DNA of 64,000 nucleotides from Silene conica (lineage: Eukaryota > Streptophyta > Magnoliopsida > Caryophyllales > Caryophyllaceae), in assembly GCA_029255685.2 (NCBI GenBank), contig CM055315.2, forward strand, positions 32,741,501-32,805,500. The letters are read 5' to 3'. The notes under the pieces were generated by a model. It was not told the origin of the DNA. It worked only from the letters and a program-made list of their open reading frames with translations, and searched no databases. Within the stretch, counting starts at the first letter, position 1, and every line of letters starts with the position of its first letter. Shown one piece after another: positions 26,701-34,791 of the stretch. Both the position numbers and the translations under genes were made by a program.

Positions 26701-28731
26701 ATAAAAACGACGTCGCCAACGGACCCAACTGACAAAGGAAAGAGAACACAAGGTGAGGGAGATGGGGGATCACCATAACAATCCCAGACCACTACCACAA
26801 AAACATCAACGACGATAAACAGACACATATGGCAATGGAAAGGGGCCAATAGGTGTAGGAAATGAGAGGGATCACCATATCAGTCCCAGACAACCACCAT
26901 AGAAAACAATAAAGACTCAAACGGATGTGCGAAGCACATCGACACAGACCAAAAAACTAGTCATACCAAGGGTGGGGGAAATGGGGAACACCCCTGGGTT
27001 GCATGCAGGACCAACGGTGACAGGACGAGGAGACGGAGGGGGGGGGGGGGGGGGGACAAAGGGACATGATGAGGCGACCACCATTGCAGCCAAACAACCA
27101 GACGAAGAAGCAATGCGGTACGCTAAACTGAAATCCGTCAAGAGAGTGGGGTCAGAGTAGAACGACGCATAACATGTCCAAAGATGTGACGGTCGCCATA
27201 GGCCAAGAGAAAGGACCATCTCCGGCGAAAAGGTGGGGGAAGAAGGGTACACTATGGGTGGAAGGTGGATGGCAGCATAACAACTAGTGGGATTTTTTTA
27301 TGGTTTTTTAGGAGGGAGAGGAACGAGGAGAGAGAAGCCGGTACTATTGTTGATGGCGTTATATGTATATGATGTTATAGTTTTAAGTTGTTAGAATTTC
27401 ATTACTATCCAGATAACTTGGATTTTATAGGAGTAATTTTACATATACTGCATTTTCAAAGACCCATATAACAGATACCATAAAGTTGATCACCGATGAT
27501 ACACACGGTCTCCATTACCATAGAGCCGGCAAAAGCTAACCCGATTCGAAGAATCCAACCCGTCCTGACCAAAACGACCCGATACCACCCAAAAATTAGG
27601 TCAACGAAACCGACCCGACCCGACCCAATAACCGATAATAGTCTTATTTTTTTCCAACCTAAACCCTACCTGAACTGAGCTAACCTGACCCTCGACCCGA
27701 TATTTTCTTAACCAGATAGATAATCCGATAATGAACTAGCTTAATAATGGTTTAAATTACACCAAATTGTCATTTATCTTAATTATTTTCACTTAAAACT
27801 ACAATCAACACCCCTACCCCTTATTTAAACATCAAAATAAAAAATTAAATATAGAAGATAAAATATATCCTAACAACCTCACCCGACACTGACCCTCTAA
27901 TGACCCAAACCGATTTGTCACCCGTTGATGAGCCGACCCGAAGATGACTCGACATGAACCGAACCGACCCGAATCCGTCACTAACCCGACGTAGCCTGAA
28001 CCCGATATGACCCGACCCGCTTTGACCCGACTCGTAATCGACCCGAGTAACCCAATTGCCACCTCTATATCACCACCATTATTCCCACAATTGCCATGTG
28101 TCATAACATTATTCACAGTGTATAAAAGTTGCAAGTATGGTGGTAGGTGAAGAAAGTTGTTGAAGGGTAACAAGGGTAATGAAATCTCATATCCTTGGGG
28201 GTTGAGGGTAAGAAATTAGAAGGAATGAGGGGTAAGGGAGGGAGTTCAATTCCCTTTGATTGTGTCAAACAAACACCGACAAAGGGAATTAATAACTTTA
28301 TTTCCCTTTCCCTATCTTATAGACCCCAACCAAACTCCCCTAAGTATAACTTAGTCTTTCTGTTCTATCATTGTTCTGTTTTTGTACTTATTTCAATTAA
28401 TGTCATGTACTCATCATGACATATGAAAGTTTGTTTTCAACACATATTAATTCTAATTAACACAACTTTATGATATTGTTTGATTCTTATTTAAATTTGT
28501 AATGACGTTTTTTCACAAAGCATATGTCACTATTTGCATTACACACTAATTTATTTCTTTATTTTTGATTGATAATGCAGAAATGATGTTGTATTTGCTG
28601 AGATAAATTGTAAGGGTCCTGGTGCTGTTGATTCACAACGTGTTCCATGGGCTAAAAAGTTAAATATATATGAAGTGGGACAATATAGTAAAAAAATATT
28701 CATTGACCAAGACAATTGGATTGAAAAATAA
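14540..28731 (+). CDS. Pectin methylesterase (pectinesterase), five exons
   Basis: Exons at 14540-14769, 15103-15271, 16232-16444, 24247-24473 and 28581-28731 total 990 bp and join in phase to a 329-residue protein. All four introns run GT...AG. Pectin methylesterases remove methyl esters from cell-wall homogalacturonan. Residues 1 to about 24 form a hydrophobic signal peptide (VVVLFLLI), fitting secretion to the apoplast. Diagnostic motifs are GEGRSTT, the Q and catalytic D of [12 protein letters not shown], the second catalytic D of GAVDFIWG, and the R of [11 protein letters not shown], where most family members have W rather than Y in LGRAW. The length fits the type without an N-terminal inhibitor domain. 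A 4.8 kb Copia element sits antisense in intron 3 and MITEs in introns 2, 3 and 4, giving a 14.2 kb gene for a 1 kb coding sequence. The frame is intact, so I infer an expressed gene, but splicing across the 7.8 kb third intron is unproven. Confidence 0.85.
14817..15005 (+). mobile_element. Possible tRNA-derived SINE fragment in intron 1
   Basis: GGTGTAGTGGTC (about 14,822) resembles an internal Pol III A box, and TGTTCGACCGC (about 14,863) resembles a B box, at the ~35-40 bp spacing found in tRNA-derived plant SINEs. The 3' end and target duplication are not clear, so it may be a degraded copy or chance similarity. Confidence 0.4.
15103..15271 (+). CDS. Pectin methylesterase exon 2
   Basis: Follows an acceptor ending TTTTTACAG and stops before GTAACA at 15,272. 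It encodes [15 protein letters not shown] and VVKGITFR, matching the family's conserved GxGxxxTxI and GITFxN regions. Confidence 0.85.
15454..15815. mobile_element. Mutator-type MITE, copy 3, in intron 2 (362 bp)
   Basis: It starts GGATTAATTGATAAG and ends with the near reverse complement ATCAATTAATCC. A perfect 9-bp target duplication TTATTTTAA lies at 15,445-15,453 and 15,816-15,824. It is closely similar to 11,075-11,425 over its whole length. It lies wholly in the intron and leaves both splice sites intact. Confidence 0.9.
16232..16444 (+). CDS. Pectin methylesterase exon 3 (catalytic core)
   Basis: A 71-codon exon flanked by AG (16,230-16,231) and GT (16,445). It contains [12 protein letters not shown] (oxyanion-hole Q and catalytic D) and [13 protein letters not shown] (second catalytic D). 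It ends exactly at a codon boundary in the conserved position after GDAQSFYE. Confidence 0.88.
16827..17115 (-). repeat. 3' LTR of the intron Copia element
   Basis: A 289-bp LTR reading TGTAAAG...CTTCAATA on the + strand, identical by eye to the right LTR. The pol reading frame of the element ends inside it. Confidence 0.93.
17073..19856 (-). CDS. Copia pol polyprotein: integrase, RT, RNase H
   Basis: A 927-codon frame from the first ATG; the same frame is open further upstream to about 20,162, so the ATG is not the true start. In order: GAG-pre-integrase (LGHPSN region at the start), zinc-binding CxxC near residue 27, integrase core with SDVW (about 56), SDNGGEY (about 118) and E near 152, the Copia RT from [13 protein letters not shown] with YVDDIIVTG near residue 595, then RNase H with CDADWAGD (about 760) and STEAEFRA. 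The C-terminus reads through the polypurine tract into the 3' LTR before its stop. It copies and inserts the element's DNA in virus-like particles. All catalytic motifs appear intact; the upstream frame break probably prevents a full Gag-Pol. Confidence 0.93.
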   Translation of the reverse strand: MGHPSNSTLKLLNSKFQLRISDFPHCISCLTNKSQKLPFSVSSLTSTAPLDIIYSDVWTAPILSHDQFKYYIIFVDHFSHYFWLYPIKNKSDTHKIFHQFKSIVEKYFNKPIKIFYSDNGGEYKNLNQALLNDGITHLTSPPHTPEHNGFAERRHRHIVETGLTLLHQAQLPTPFWPYAFSTAAYLINRLPTPTLQNKSPYEIIHQRPPNYHKLKPFGCLCFPWLRPYTAHKMEPRSTPCIFVGYSTTQSAYLCYDPSLCKLFTSRHVRFIETDFPYPTLSKTDPPISTSINTWCTLALPILDLTPTNNTSIPTDTPSPTTQNPTQLLRPNSPDPQLSQPSTPQSHTIDPPPSPPSSPTPPPPPPPPPSHRMATRLSHNIVKPNPRYTKTAQTATLTHTTPTTTKQALIDPRWRNAMLEEYQALIRNKTWTLVPRHQAQNVIGCKWVYRVKYNPDGSLKQHKARLVAKGFLQRPGVDYSETFSPVIKPTTIRLILTLAITQGWHLHQLDVNNAFLQGTLLDTVYMSQPAGFVDTEQPDYVCQLHKALYGLKQAPRAWYTKLKTYLTTYGFKNSVTDPSLFILKTHTLNLFVLVYVDDIIVTGPNSNHIRDFITHIATKFSLKDLGPLSFFLGIEVTPTATGMHLNQTKYLFDLLQKYNYHECNPATTPMLPHPPLLLDKTQPIENESDYRAIIGSLQYLSLTRPDIAYSVNKLAQFLTHPTNTHWTALKRLLRYLRGTLNLGVHLAKQSPLRLHAFCDADWAGDTTDYISTFGYIIYLGSNPISWSSRKQRAISCSSTEAEFRAVAATTTELLWLTDLLKELDIGLSQPPAIYCDNLSATHYSTNPVFHSRMKHLAISFHFVKEQLRHGHIRVQHINGTDQLADTLTKPLHKPRFIELSSKIGLRLRPSILSGNIEDNSQSQSMIPS
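20150..21262 (-). pseudogene. Copia gag and protease start (frame broken)
   Basis: The open frame extends up to 21,334, but that ATG overlaps the LTR/PBS junction; the more likely gag start is MANQST at 21,262. It contains the Copia gag fold ([13 protein letters not shown]), a zinc knuckle [14 protein letters not shown] (CX2CX4HX4C) and the protease active site VDSGASHH near the end. The frame stops at 20,150, while the next frame continues the protease from about 20,162 into pol. A single-base indel there explains this; deliberate frameshifting is unlikely for Copia. Confidence 0.88.
21322..21333 (-). promoter_or_regulatory. Primer-binding site of the intron Copia element
   Basis: The - strand reads TGGTATCAGTCA immediately next to the 5' LTR; the first nine bases match the initiator tRNA-Met type PBS. 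Confidence 0.88.
21334..21622 (-). repeat. 5' LTR of the intron Copia element
   Basis: A 289-bp LTR identical by eye to 16,827-17,115 and bordered on the right by the GTATG target duplication (21,623-21,627). Confidence 0.93.
21628..22661. other. Intron 3 filler, AT-rich, with a short CCCACT repeat
   Basis: About 1 kb of intron after the Copia element. It contains a short (CCCACT)n tract near 22,405-22,432. The CT-rich and AC-rich stretch at 22,380-22,640 has no convincing coding frame. No other feature is supported. Confidence 0.5.
22665..22997. mobile_element. Harbinger/Tourist-type MITE (333 bp)
   Basis: The inverted repeats are GAGCATCTCCAATGG and CCATTGGAGATGCTC, flanked by TTA (22,662-22,664 and 22,998-23,000). 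TTA duplications are typical of PIF/Harbinger MITEs. It has no coding capacity and lies in intron 3. Confidence 0.85.
23371..23468. mobile_element. Small Mariner/Stowaway-like MITE (98 bp)
   Basis: CTTCCTCCACACATCTAT at the left is mirrored by the right end ATCATAGGTGTGTGGAGC...GGGAG, with TA on both sides. The ends are imperfect, so this is an older or divergent copy. Confidence 0.55.
23594..23825. mobile_element. Harbinger-type MITE (232 bp)
   Basis: The left end GGTCTTGTTTGGTTG and the right end CGAACCAAACGACCCC are inverted repeats with some mismatches, flanked by TTA on both sides (23,591-23,593 and 23,826-23,828). It lies in intron 3. Confidence 0.7.
24036..24117. repeat. 41-bp perfect tandem duplication
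   Basis: A 41-bp unit starting AAACAAACTGAATACG occurs twice back to back (24,036-24,076 and 24,077-24,117), about 130 bp before the exon 4 acceptor. Confidence 0.9.
24247..24473 (+). CDS. Pectin methylesterase exon 4
   Basis: The acceptor is GGAACAG; exon 3's final E joins D of [17 protein letters not shown], the normal family sequence. The ATG at 24,238 lies in the intron and is not a start. The exon carries the catalytic R in [16 protein letters not shown] and ends at the donor GTAAGT (24,474) in phase 2. Confidence 0.87.
24478..25200. other. Intron 4, AT-rich, nothing recognised
   Basis: About 720 bp of AT-rich intron. No terminal repeat or coding frame is clear. Confidence 0.4.
25200..26434 (-). 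repeat. LTR-like fragment in intron 4
   Basis: On the - strand the sequence from 26,434 begins TGATAAGTGAATATT and is preceded by a purine-rich tract AAGGTCTAGGGG (26,435-26,446), as at a PPT-to-3' LTR junction. A CTCTCGAC...CGCCTCTCGAC region near 25,300-25,345 recalls the U5 region of Athila/Tat-type LTRs. The left edge is not clear. A GATCGGGG/CCCCGATC inverted motif sits near 25,941-25,968. Confidence 0.45.
26667..26905. repeat. Imperfect ~101-bp tandem repeat in intron 4
   Basis: GATCACCAAAACAATCC (about 26,668), GATCACCATAACAATCCC (about 26,769) and GATCACCATATCAGTCCC (about 26,871) recur at ~101-bp intervals, each followed by a similar CCACxACCA- and AACxxxGAC-containing stretch. The open frames here are repeat-driven. 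Confidence 0.65.
27038..27055. repeat. Run of 18 G
   Basis: An uninterrupted G18 homopolymer on the + strand inside intron 4, in a GGA-rich stretch. It is likely polymorphic and error-prone in sequencing. Confidence 0.9.
27521..28067. mobile_element. hAT-type MITE in intron 4 (547 bp)
   Basis: The ends are TAGAGCCGGCAA and TTGCCACCTCTA (10 of 12 match when inverted), with imperfect 8-bp flanks CATTACCA and TATCACCA (6 of 8). The interior is packed with ACCCGACCCG and GACCCGA motifs, typical of one plant hAT MITE group. Confidence 0.72.
28581..28731 (+). CDS. Pectin methylesterase exon 5 (C-terminus)
   Basis: Follows an acceptor ending ATAATGCAG. It encodes [25 protein letters not shown] and the C-terminal FIDQDNWI, which match the family's usual FxEYxCxGxGA, RVxW and FIDGxxWI ends. 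It stops with TAA at 28,729-28,731. Confidence 0.86.
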
Positions 28732-28732
28732 G

Positions 28733-28738
28733 AATAAA
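28733..28738 (+). terminator. Candidate polyadenylation signal
   Basis: AATAAA begins two bases after the stop codon, with a second AATAAA near 28,790 in AT-rich sequence. Either could serve as a plant near-upstream element; neither is proven. Confidence 0.35.
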
Positions 28739-29288
28739 ATAATTTTATATTTGTACATTTTTTATGTAAACAACTTCCTTACGTGAAAAATAAAATTCTA
28801 TCTTTTATGGTTAACTAGTTTTTCGGCAATTATTTAATGGCATTTAATTTTTTTTGTAAGAGCTATTAAGATACTGGGATAATGTTGTTATTCGTGTTGA
28901 ATTTGATTATTTTTAAATGTAGTAACGCTCATTTTCTCATTTAATTTAATATTCTCTAGAACTAAATAAATTACGCATGTTAATAACCCATGATGATCAA
29001 AACATAAAAAAAACTGATTGTTAGTAACCAATTACAAACATAAGTTTAGAAAAAAGGGTAATGACAAATTATCTTCCATAACTTGTGTATTATGTGCAAA
29101 TCAATTTCCTAAATTTCACTTGTAGCAAATTACCCTCATAAGTTTTCAAAAATGAGCAATTAAGCTCAAAATCAAAATTTCTACCATTTTTAATCTAACA
29201 AAAACCATTAATCAATGAAAATGTGAACTAAATTTAATATAAAAAAAATTTAGTCACGTAACTTTTCATGGTAAATTCAATAAAAATT
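28739..29288. other. 3' flank, AT-rich, nothing firm
   Basis: About 550 bp after the gene. A stretch near 29,056-29,150 reads like one end of a long-inverted-repeat MITE, but I see no matching second end. Confidence 0.4.
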
Positions 29289-31109
29289 GTAACACCTGAG
29301 ATTTTAAGCTTTTATTTCAAAATGATATATTTAAATATTTTCGTAAAATAATAGCTAGTGTATATATTATGGTTACATCATAAGTCAAAGTATGCTTAAG
29401 GTGTGTTTCCGACTCTTTTAATCAAATCCGAGTCAATCCCCACTCACAAGCTTCTTTACTACAAGTATTGTGAAACCAAATGTTTCATTATTCACTCTTC
29501 TTCCTCCTCCTTTTCAGAATAATCCCTCTTATCATAAAAACCAGTGTTGATGAAATTTCAAGAATACAAATCATAGCATAACTCTGTCATTTTTCACCGA
29601 TTTTCGACTTCTTTACATCAATCTACTCCTCTTCTCAAGTCCGTTCTTTCTACATAAGAAAGTTCTCGTCTTTCATCCATTTTGAAAATATGTCTTAAAG
29701 CATAATTATGGTTCTTTCTCTACCAACGTGAATTTTGATATTTAGATGCTAATTTGGACGACCCGAAAGTGGACTCGTACATTGTGGGCGATTCAATCGA
29801 AGATTAGAAAAGCTAGAAAGTAACTTTGATAAGTTTCTCGACTTAATGCCAAGACTTTGGTTTGATAGTTGATACTTTGTGTTTAATATACCATAAATGT
29901 TGTTCTTGAATGAATTTCATGATTTATATTGATTATTCACATGTTTAATGGAATTCTATGGATATTGGCTGTTTTGGTTGGATTATTGGATGCTAAACCA
30001 TGATATGTTTGCCATATTTAACATAATTATGTTTGAATTGCTCACATTATGGTTTTGTATTCATGTTTAAGCATGTTTGTAAGTCTTAAACTCAATTGTT
30101 TACATTTCATAAAATGATTGGTTATTCGTTGGATGTTGTGTTCATGCTGGAATATATTATATTGGTTGAAAATACCGTTATAAGACCGTGGTAAACGATT
30201 TTTGAAATGTTTATTTTGTAAAAATGTGATTTTCGTGCTTCATATGCTCAAAGCTAAGTAGTCGGTCGCCAGTTGCTTGGCCGGCTGAGAGCACACCAGT
30301 AGCTTATGGTTTCATTTTTAGAAAATACATACATGTGTTCCCAACCAACCATCCAGTTGTCAGTTAACCGACAGGGGCACCCCTTTCTGAAACTTTGGCA
30401 AAATTTGTGGATTTGGATAACCCTTGGTTGGGCAGTCGACAGTCGGCCATGAGACCAGCGCCCAATACTCCGAAACACTCTGTTTGTGAAAGTGTGCTGA
30501 GTTCACTATCGGGCACGCGATTGCTGACCAGCCGGCTATAAACGCAACAAAGTATGATTTTGTGTTGTTTTTGGCTTGTGGCCGTTGTCACAGCTAGGCA
30601 CCCGACTGCTGGCCACGTCACCGGCTACGAGCACCTGTTACTTTGAAATTCTTAAATAACTTCTAATTTGTTTTTCGGATTTCATTTATTTCTTTTCCAT
30701 ATGATTTATATGTTTGATTATTATCATAGTGGATGGTTGTTAGCCGTTTTATATGAAGTTTACATTATGCTCCTTTAACTTGTACTGACTTTGGCAAGTC
30801 CGGGATAATCATTTGTGTAGATTCTGGCAAATGGTTAGTGTCTTAGATTGTCCACCGCTTTCTTGCTGATTTTGGCGATTGAGGTACTCGTCCGAGTTAT
30901 GTCGAGTCTTGGGGACGGGTTGTTTTGCCGTCTGTCAAGTTGGAGTAGCTTCCACGGAGTGTCTGGGCATGTTTAGACCAGGACTGTATTATATGATCGT
31001 CGTCCTACCAAGGGATTAGATTGTCCAGGAAGAGTAATGACTTGACACCTATCAGTTTATTTGCATGTATTATATTTCTATGATTCGTCTTATGAGTTGA
31101 TTGCGTATG
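29289..31109. mobile_element. Truncated LTR-type sequence with periodic GC motifs
   Basis: It begins TGTAACACCTGAG, an LTR-like start, and stops where the + strand Athila-type LTR begins at 31,110. The orientation is not certain. GC-rich segments with GGCCGGCTGAG, CAGCCGGC and CACCGGCT recur about every 85 bp between 30,257 and 30,635. No coding frame is convincing. The family is unassigned; the 3' part is missing or displaced by insertion. Confidence 0.5.
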
Positions 31110-32774
31110 TGAAGAGTCTCATCTTAGTCATTATTTTTCTTGTTTTCTCCTTCATTTTGATCCCGTTTCGACATCGTTTTGTGTGCCATAGTTTGATTTT
31201 ATTGTTGTTTGCTTATATTCTGCATATTCAATTTCTATCTTATAGGGCATAAGGCGGGATTGAAGAAACAAGAGCAAACAAAGCGATTTTGAAGTGGAAG
31301 TGGGAGAAAAAGAAAAGAAATGAGCAAAAGGGTTTCTCAGCCGGTAGGCCGGCAGCCGGTCCACTGGCTGGGAGCCCCAATTACCCCATTTGGCCAAAAA
31401 TTGAAGAAGAAATGAAGGAATGGGTCCTCAGCGGGTAGGCCAGCAGCCGGTCAACCGGCTGAAAAACCTATTTCACACTTAACCAAAATTTCAAGGAACA
31501 AGAGTTTAGAACTCAGTGATGAGGCCCAAAGCCGGTACAAGACCGGCAACCGATAGAGCGGCTCAGAACACTCCTCTATACTTAGAATATTTTCCACTTG
31601 TTAACAAGCTAAAATTTGAAGAAGAGGTTCACATCCGGTGCCCCACCGACAGCCGGTGGATAGGCCCAACGTACCTGGCAATTATTAAAAATCAATTCAA
31701 AGTTCAGACCCAAGGCAAGGGATCCTCAGCGGGTCCCTAACTGGCAAGCAGTTGACCGGCTGGGAGTACCCGATGATATTTTTCCGCATTTTCGAGAATC
31801 TATATATACCCGTACTTAGATATTTTTCAGACATGTTTTAACATTTTCATACACACATTTTTAGGTTTTTAGTTTTAAGCTTACTATCACATAAATCTTT
31901 CTTTAATTTTCATAATCCCTTAGCTAATCATAGTTAGTTAGTCTTATTCTTTCATTAGCAAGTTCAATAGTTTACATGTGGGTATTTGGTTGTAATTTGA
32001 TGACATTTGAGAGAATTCATCATTTGTATCCAAGTTCCATACTTTAATGCAAGTTTTGGTATTATCTTTCTTTCCCCTACTTTGTTTTTCCATTTGTTAA
32101 CATTTTTTACTGTTTTTGTGTTGAATTGTTTACTTTTACAATAGTTACTATGTTAGCCTACTTTCATTCAATAGTTTACATTTCTCATTCAAGCATTGGT
32201 GAGTAGACTTTATCTAGGGTTAGGGTGATCTTTGGTGTGGTTTTGATGTTGGTTTGTGTTTGAATTTGGCCTTGTTTTTCAAAAGTATTGGTTTCTCATA
32301 CTCTGCATGCTAGGTGTTTAATGAAATGCCACAACGAAAGTTGGGCTTGATTCTTGTTTTACTTGTCTTTAGCGACGGTTTAGGCTTGTATTTGCATGTT
32401 TCTATGTTGGTTGAGTTTATTTTAGAGAAAGCTAGGATAGTCTTGACCTATGTTTGAGGTCGACTCGAGAGACGAGACCAACCGAGACCATTACCTAGAA
32501 CAACTAAGTCGAACCTTTTGCAGCACCTTTATCAACCACCCTTAGAAACCCTAACACCCTACTCATCCTTAATTGACTCTTTACAACTCTAATTTTTGTT
32601 TGCCTTAGTTTATAATCAACCAACCTTACTCATTTTACCCCAACTAGACTAGGATTATAACGTAACTATGCAAAAGTCCCCACCATCTTTGTGTTCGACC
32701 CCGACTTGAGCACTACTTTATTTCGGGTTTATAAATTGTTTTTGCATGCGGGAAGTGACGGCAAAACCCTTTCA
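31110..32774 (+). repeat. 5' LTR of the + strand Athila-type element
   Basis: 1,665 bp, starting TGAAGAGTCTCATC and ending CCCTTTCA. It is homologous over its length to the - strand LTR 33,498-37,577 (starting TGATGAGTCCCAATT in element sense). It carries five copies of a CAGCCGGT...ACCGGCTG-type motif between 31,335 and 31,770. Confidence 0.8.
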
Positions 32775-32780
32775 TCAAAA

Positions 32781-32798
32781 TGGTGCCGTTGTCGGGGA
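32781..32798 (+). promoter_or_regulatory. Athila-type primer-binding site
   Basis: TGGTGCCGTTGTCGGGGA lies six bases after the LTR end. Athila elements carry a nearly identical site, reported to match tRNA-Asp (from memory). Confidence 0.85.
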
Positions 32799-32957
32799 TA
32801 TGCTAGATTTTGTGTAGTTTAGTTTTAGTCTTTGCTTTAGTTTGTTGCTTTTGCTTGTTTTTTACTGAGTTGTGTAGTTTCTTGTAGAGTGTTGTGTTTT
32901 GATTGTTCTCCCTAGTGCCTAAAAACACTAGGACGACTAACGATTTGCCTTGAGTTT

Positions 32958-33046
32958 ATGCCTAGAGGTGAAAGTACTTCCCTCCTATCTATTTCCAATC
33001 CGAAGAGGCTCTTCCGGGCCTTAAGAAGTCGAACGTTAGAAAGGGT
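32958..33046 (+). pseudogene. Athila gag N-terminal remnant
   Basis: A start codon after the PBS leader opens a frame with about 30 residues (MPRGESTSLL..., Arg-rich) before homology breaks into LTR sequence. It corresponds to the gag start of the + strand element; all the rest of gag-pol is deleted. Confidence 0.55.
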
Positions 33047-34791
33047 GATAACCGCATTTTCGAGAAACTATATATGCCCGTACTTAGATATTTTTCAGAC
33101 ATCTTTTAACATTTCCAGACACACATTTATAGGTTTTTACTTTTAAGCTTACTCTCACATAAATCTTTCTTTAATTTTCATAATCCCTTAGCTAATCACA
33201 GTTAGTTAGTCTTAATCTTTCATTATCAAGTTCAGTGGTTTACATTTGGGTATTTGGTTGTAATTTGAAGACATTTGAGAAAATTCTTCATTTGTATCCA
33301 AGTTCCATACTTTAATGCAAGTTTTGGTATTATCTTTCTTCCCCCTACTTTGTTTTTCCATTTGTTAACATTTGTTATTGTTTTTGTTTTGAATTCTTCA
33401 CTTTTAGATTAGTTACTATGTTAGCCTACTTTCATCCAATAGTTTACATTTCTCATTCAAGCATTTATGAGTAGACTTTATCTAGGGTTAGGGTGATTGT
33501 TGCGGGCTTTTGCCGTCACTACCCGCAATCAAACAAAAATTTGTAAATCCCAATTAAAGTAGTACTCAAATCGGGGTCGAACACGAGGATGGTGGAGATT
33601 TTGTATAGTTACGTTTTAAGTCTAGTGTAGTCGAGGTAATGGGTGAGATGATTGATTAACAAACTAATAAGCAAGAAAAGCAATGATGTGAATTCGATAA
33701 AGGGGAAACTAGGGTGTCGAGGGTCACTAAGGGTGGCCGATGAAAGCAGCACTAGACGGTCGACTTAGTTGTCCTAAGTAGAGGTCTCGGTTGGTCTCGT
33801 CTCTCGAGTTGACTCAAACCTAGGTCGAGGCTATCCTAGATTTCGCTACAAATAAGCACAACGAACACACAAAAATGCAAATACAAGCCCCAAGCCGTCG
33901 CTAAAGACAAGTAACGCTAGAATCTAAGCCCAACTTTCGTTGTGACAAATCATCAAACACCTAGCATGCATTGAGTGAATAACCCACAACTAAGAACAAC
34001 TAGCCTAAATTCTAGCACAAGTTTATCATCAAACCACGCCAAAGGTTCCCCTTAATCCTAGGTAGAAGTCTACTCACTCATGCTTAAGAAAAACAAGTAA
34101 GCTATTGACTTAATATGGTTAAACATGATAACTAAAACAAAGGTAAACAATTTAACACAAGAACTTGAAGTAAATGTAAACAATAGAAATAACAAACTAA
34201 AAAGAGGAAAGATTATACCATTAATTATGTAAAAGGAACTTGGATACAGGGTGAAGAATTCTCTCAAACTCTTCAAAATGCACCCAAAAACCAAATGTAA
34301 ACAAATGAACAAACTAATAGAGGATTAACACTCTATAACTATGATTAACTACAAGATTAGGAAAATTAAAGGGAGATTATGAGTGGAAAGTAGTTTGCTA
34401 GCTTAAAACCCTAAAAACAATGGAAGAGTAAAAAGGCCTAGAAATGCGTGAAAATGTCTAAGTAAATATCTATTCTAAGTTCGAGTTTATATAGTGCGCG
34501 AGAATTTATAGAGGGGGTCTTAGCCGGTCAAGTATTGGCTGAGAACCTGATGCCAAGTTTTTGATCTTTGCCTTCAATAGCCTTGCCTCTCAGCCGGTCC
34601 ACCGGTTGCCAGTGGGGGACCGGCTGAGGACCCAATTCCTTGTTACTCTTTTTGAAACATTTTTCCAAGTGCACTAGGTGTAATACTCCATTGAACTGAA
34701 TATGATATTCGGGTGGGGTAACCCCTTGAAGAGATCCATTGATATGCTTATATGACTAGTGCTTAAAGGGATTGAAAGTACTACTCATATC

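Larger units (their letters stand above)
31110..33497 (+). mobile_element. Deleted Athila-type Gypsy element, + strand
   Basis: A full 5' LTR (31,110-32,774) is followed by the PBS TGGTGCCGTTGTCGGGGA (32,781-32,798), the type used by Athila elements, and a leader with the first ~30 codons of gag (from 32,958). At about 33,048 the sequence jumps to a copy of the LTR middle section (33,050-33,497, matching 31,785-32,232). This implies a deletion from gag into the 3' LTR. The 3' LTR is then cut by another Athila-type element on the - strand. Confidence 0.78.

Noticed and set aside
26927..27160. Gly-rich open frame
   Set aside because: Produced by the G18 tract and GGA-rich DNA inside an intron; no homology or start context.
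28180..28345. MITE after the intron 4 hAT element
   Set aside because: The ends (TTGGGGGTTGAGGG and CCAACCAAACTCCCC) match too poorly when inverted and no flanking duplication is visible.
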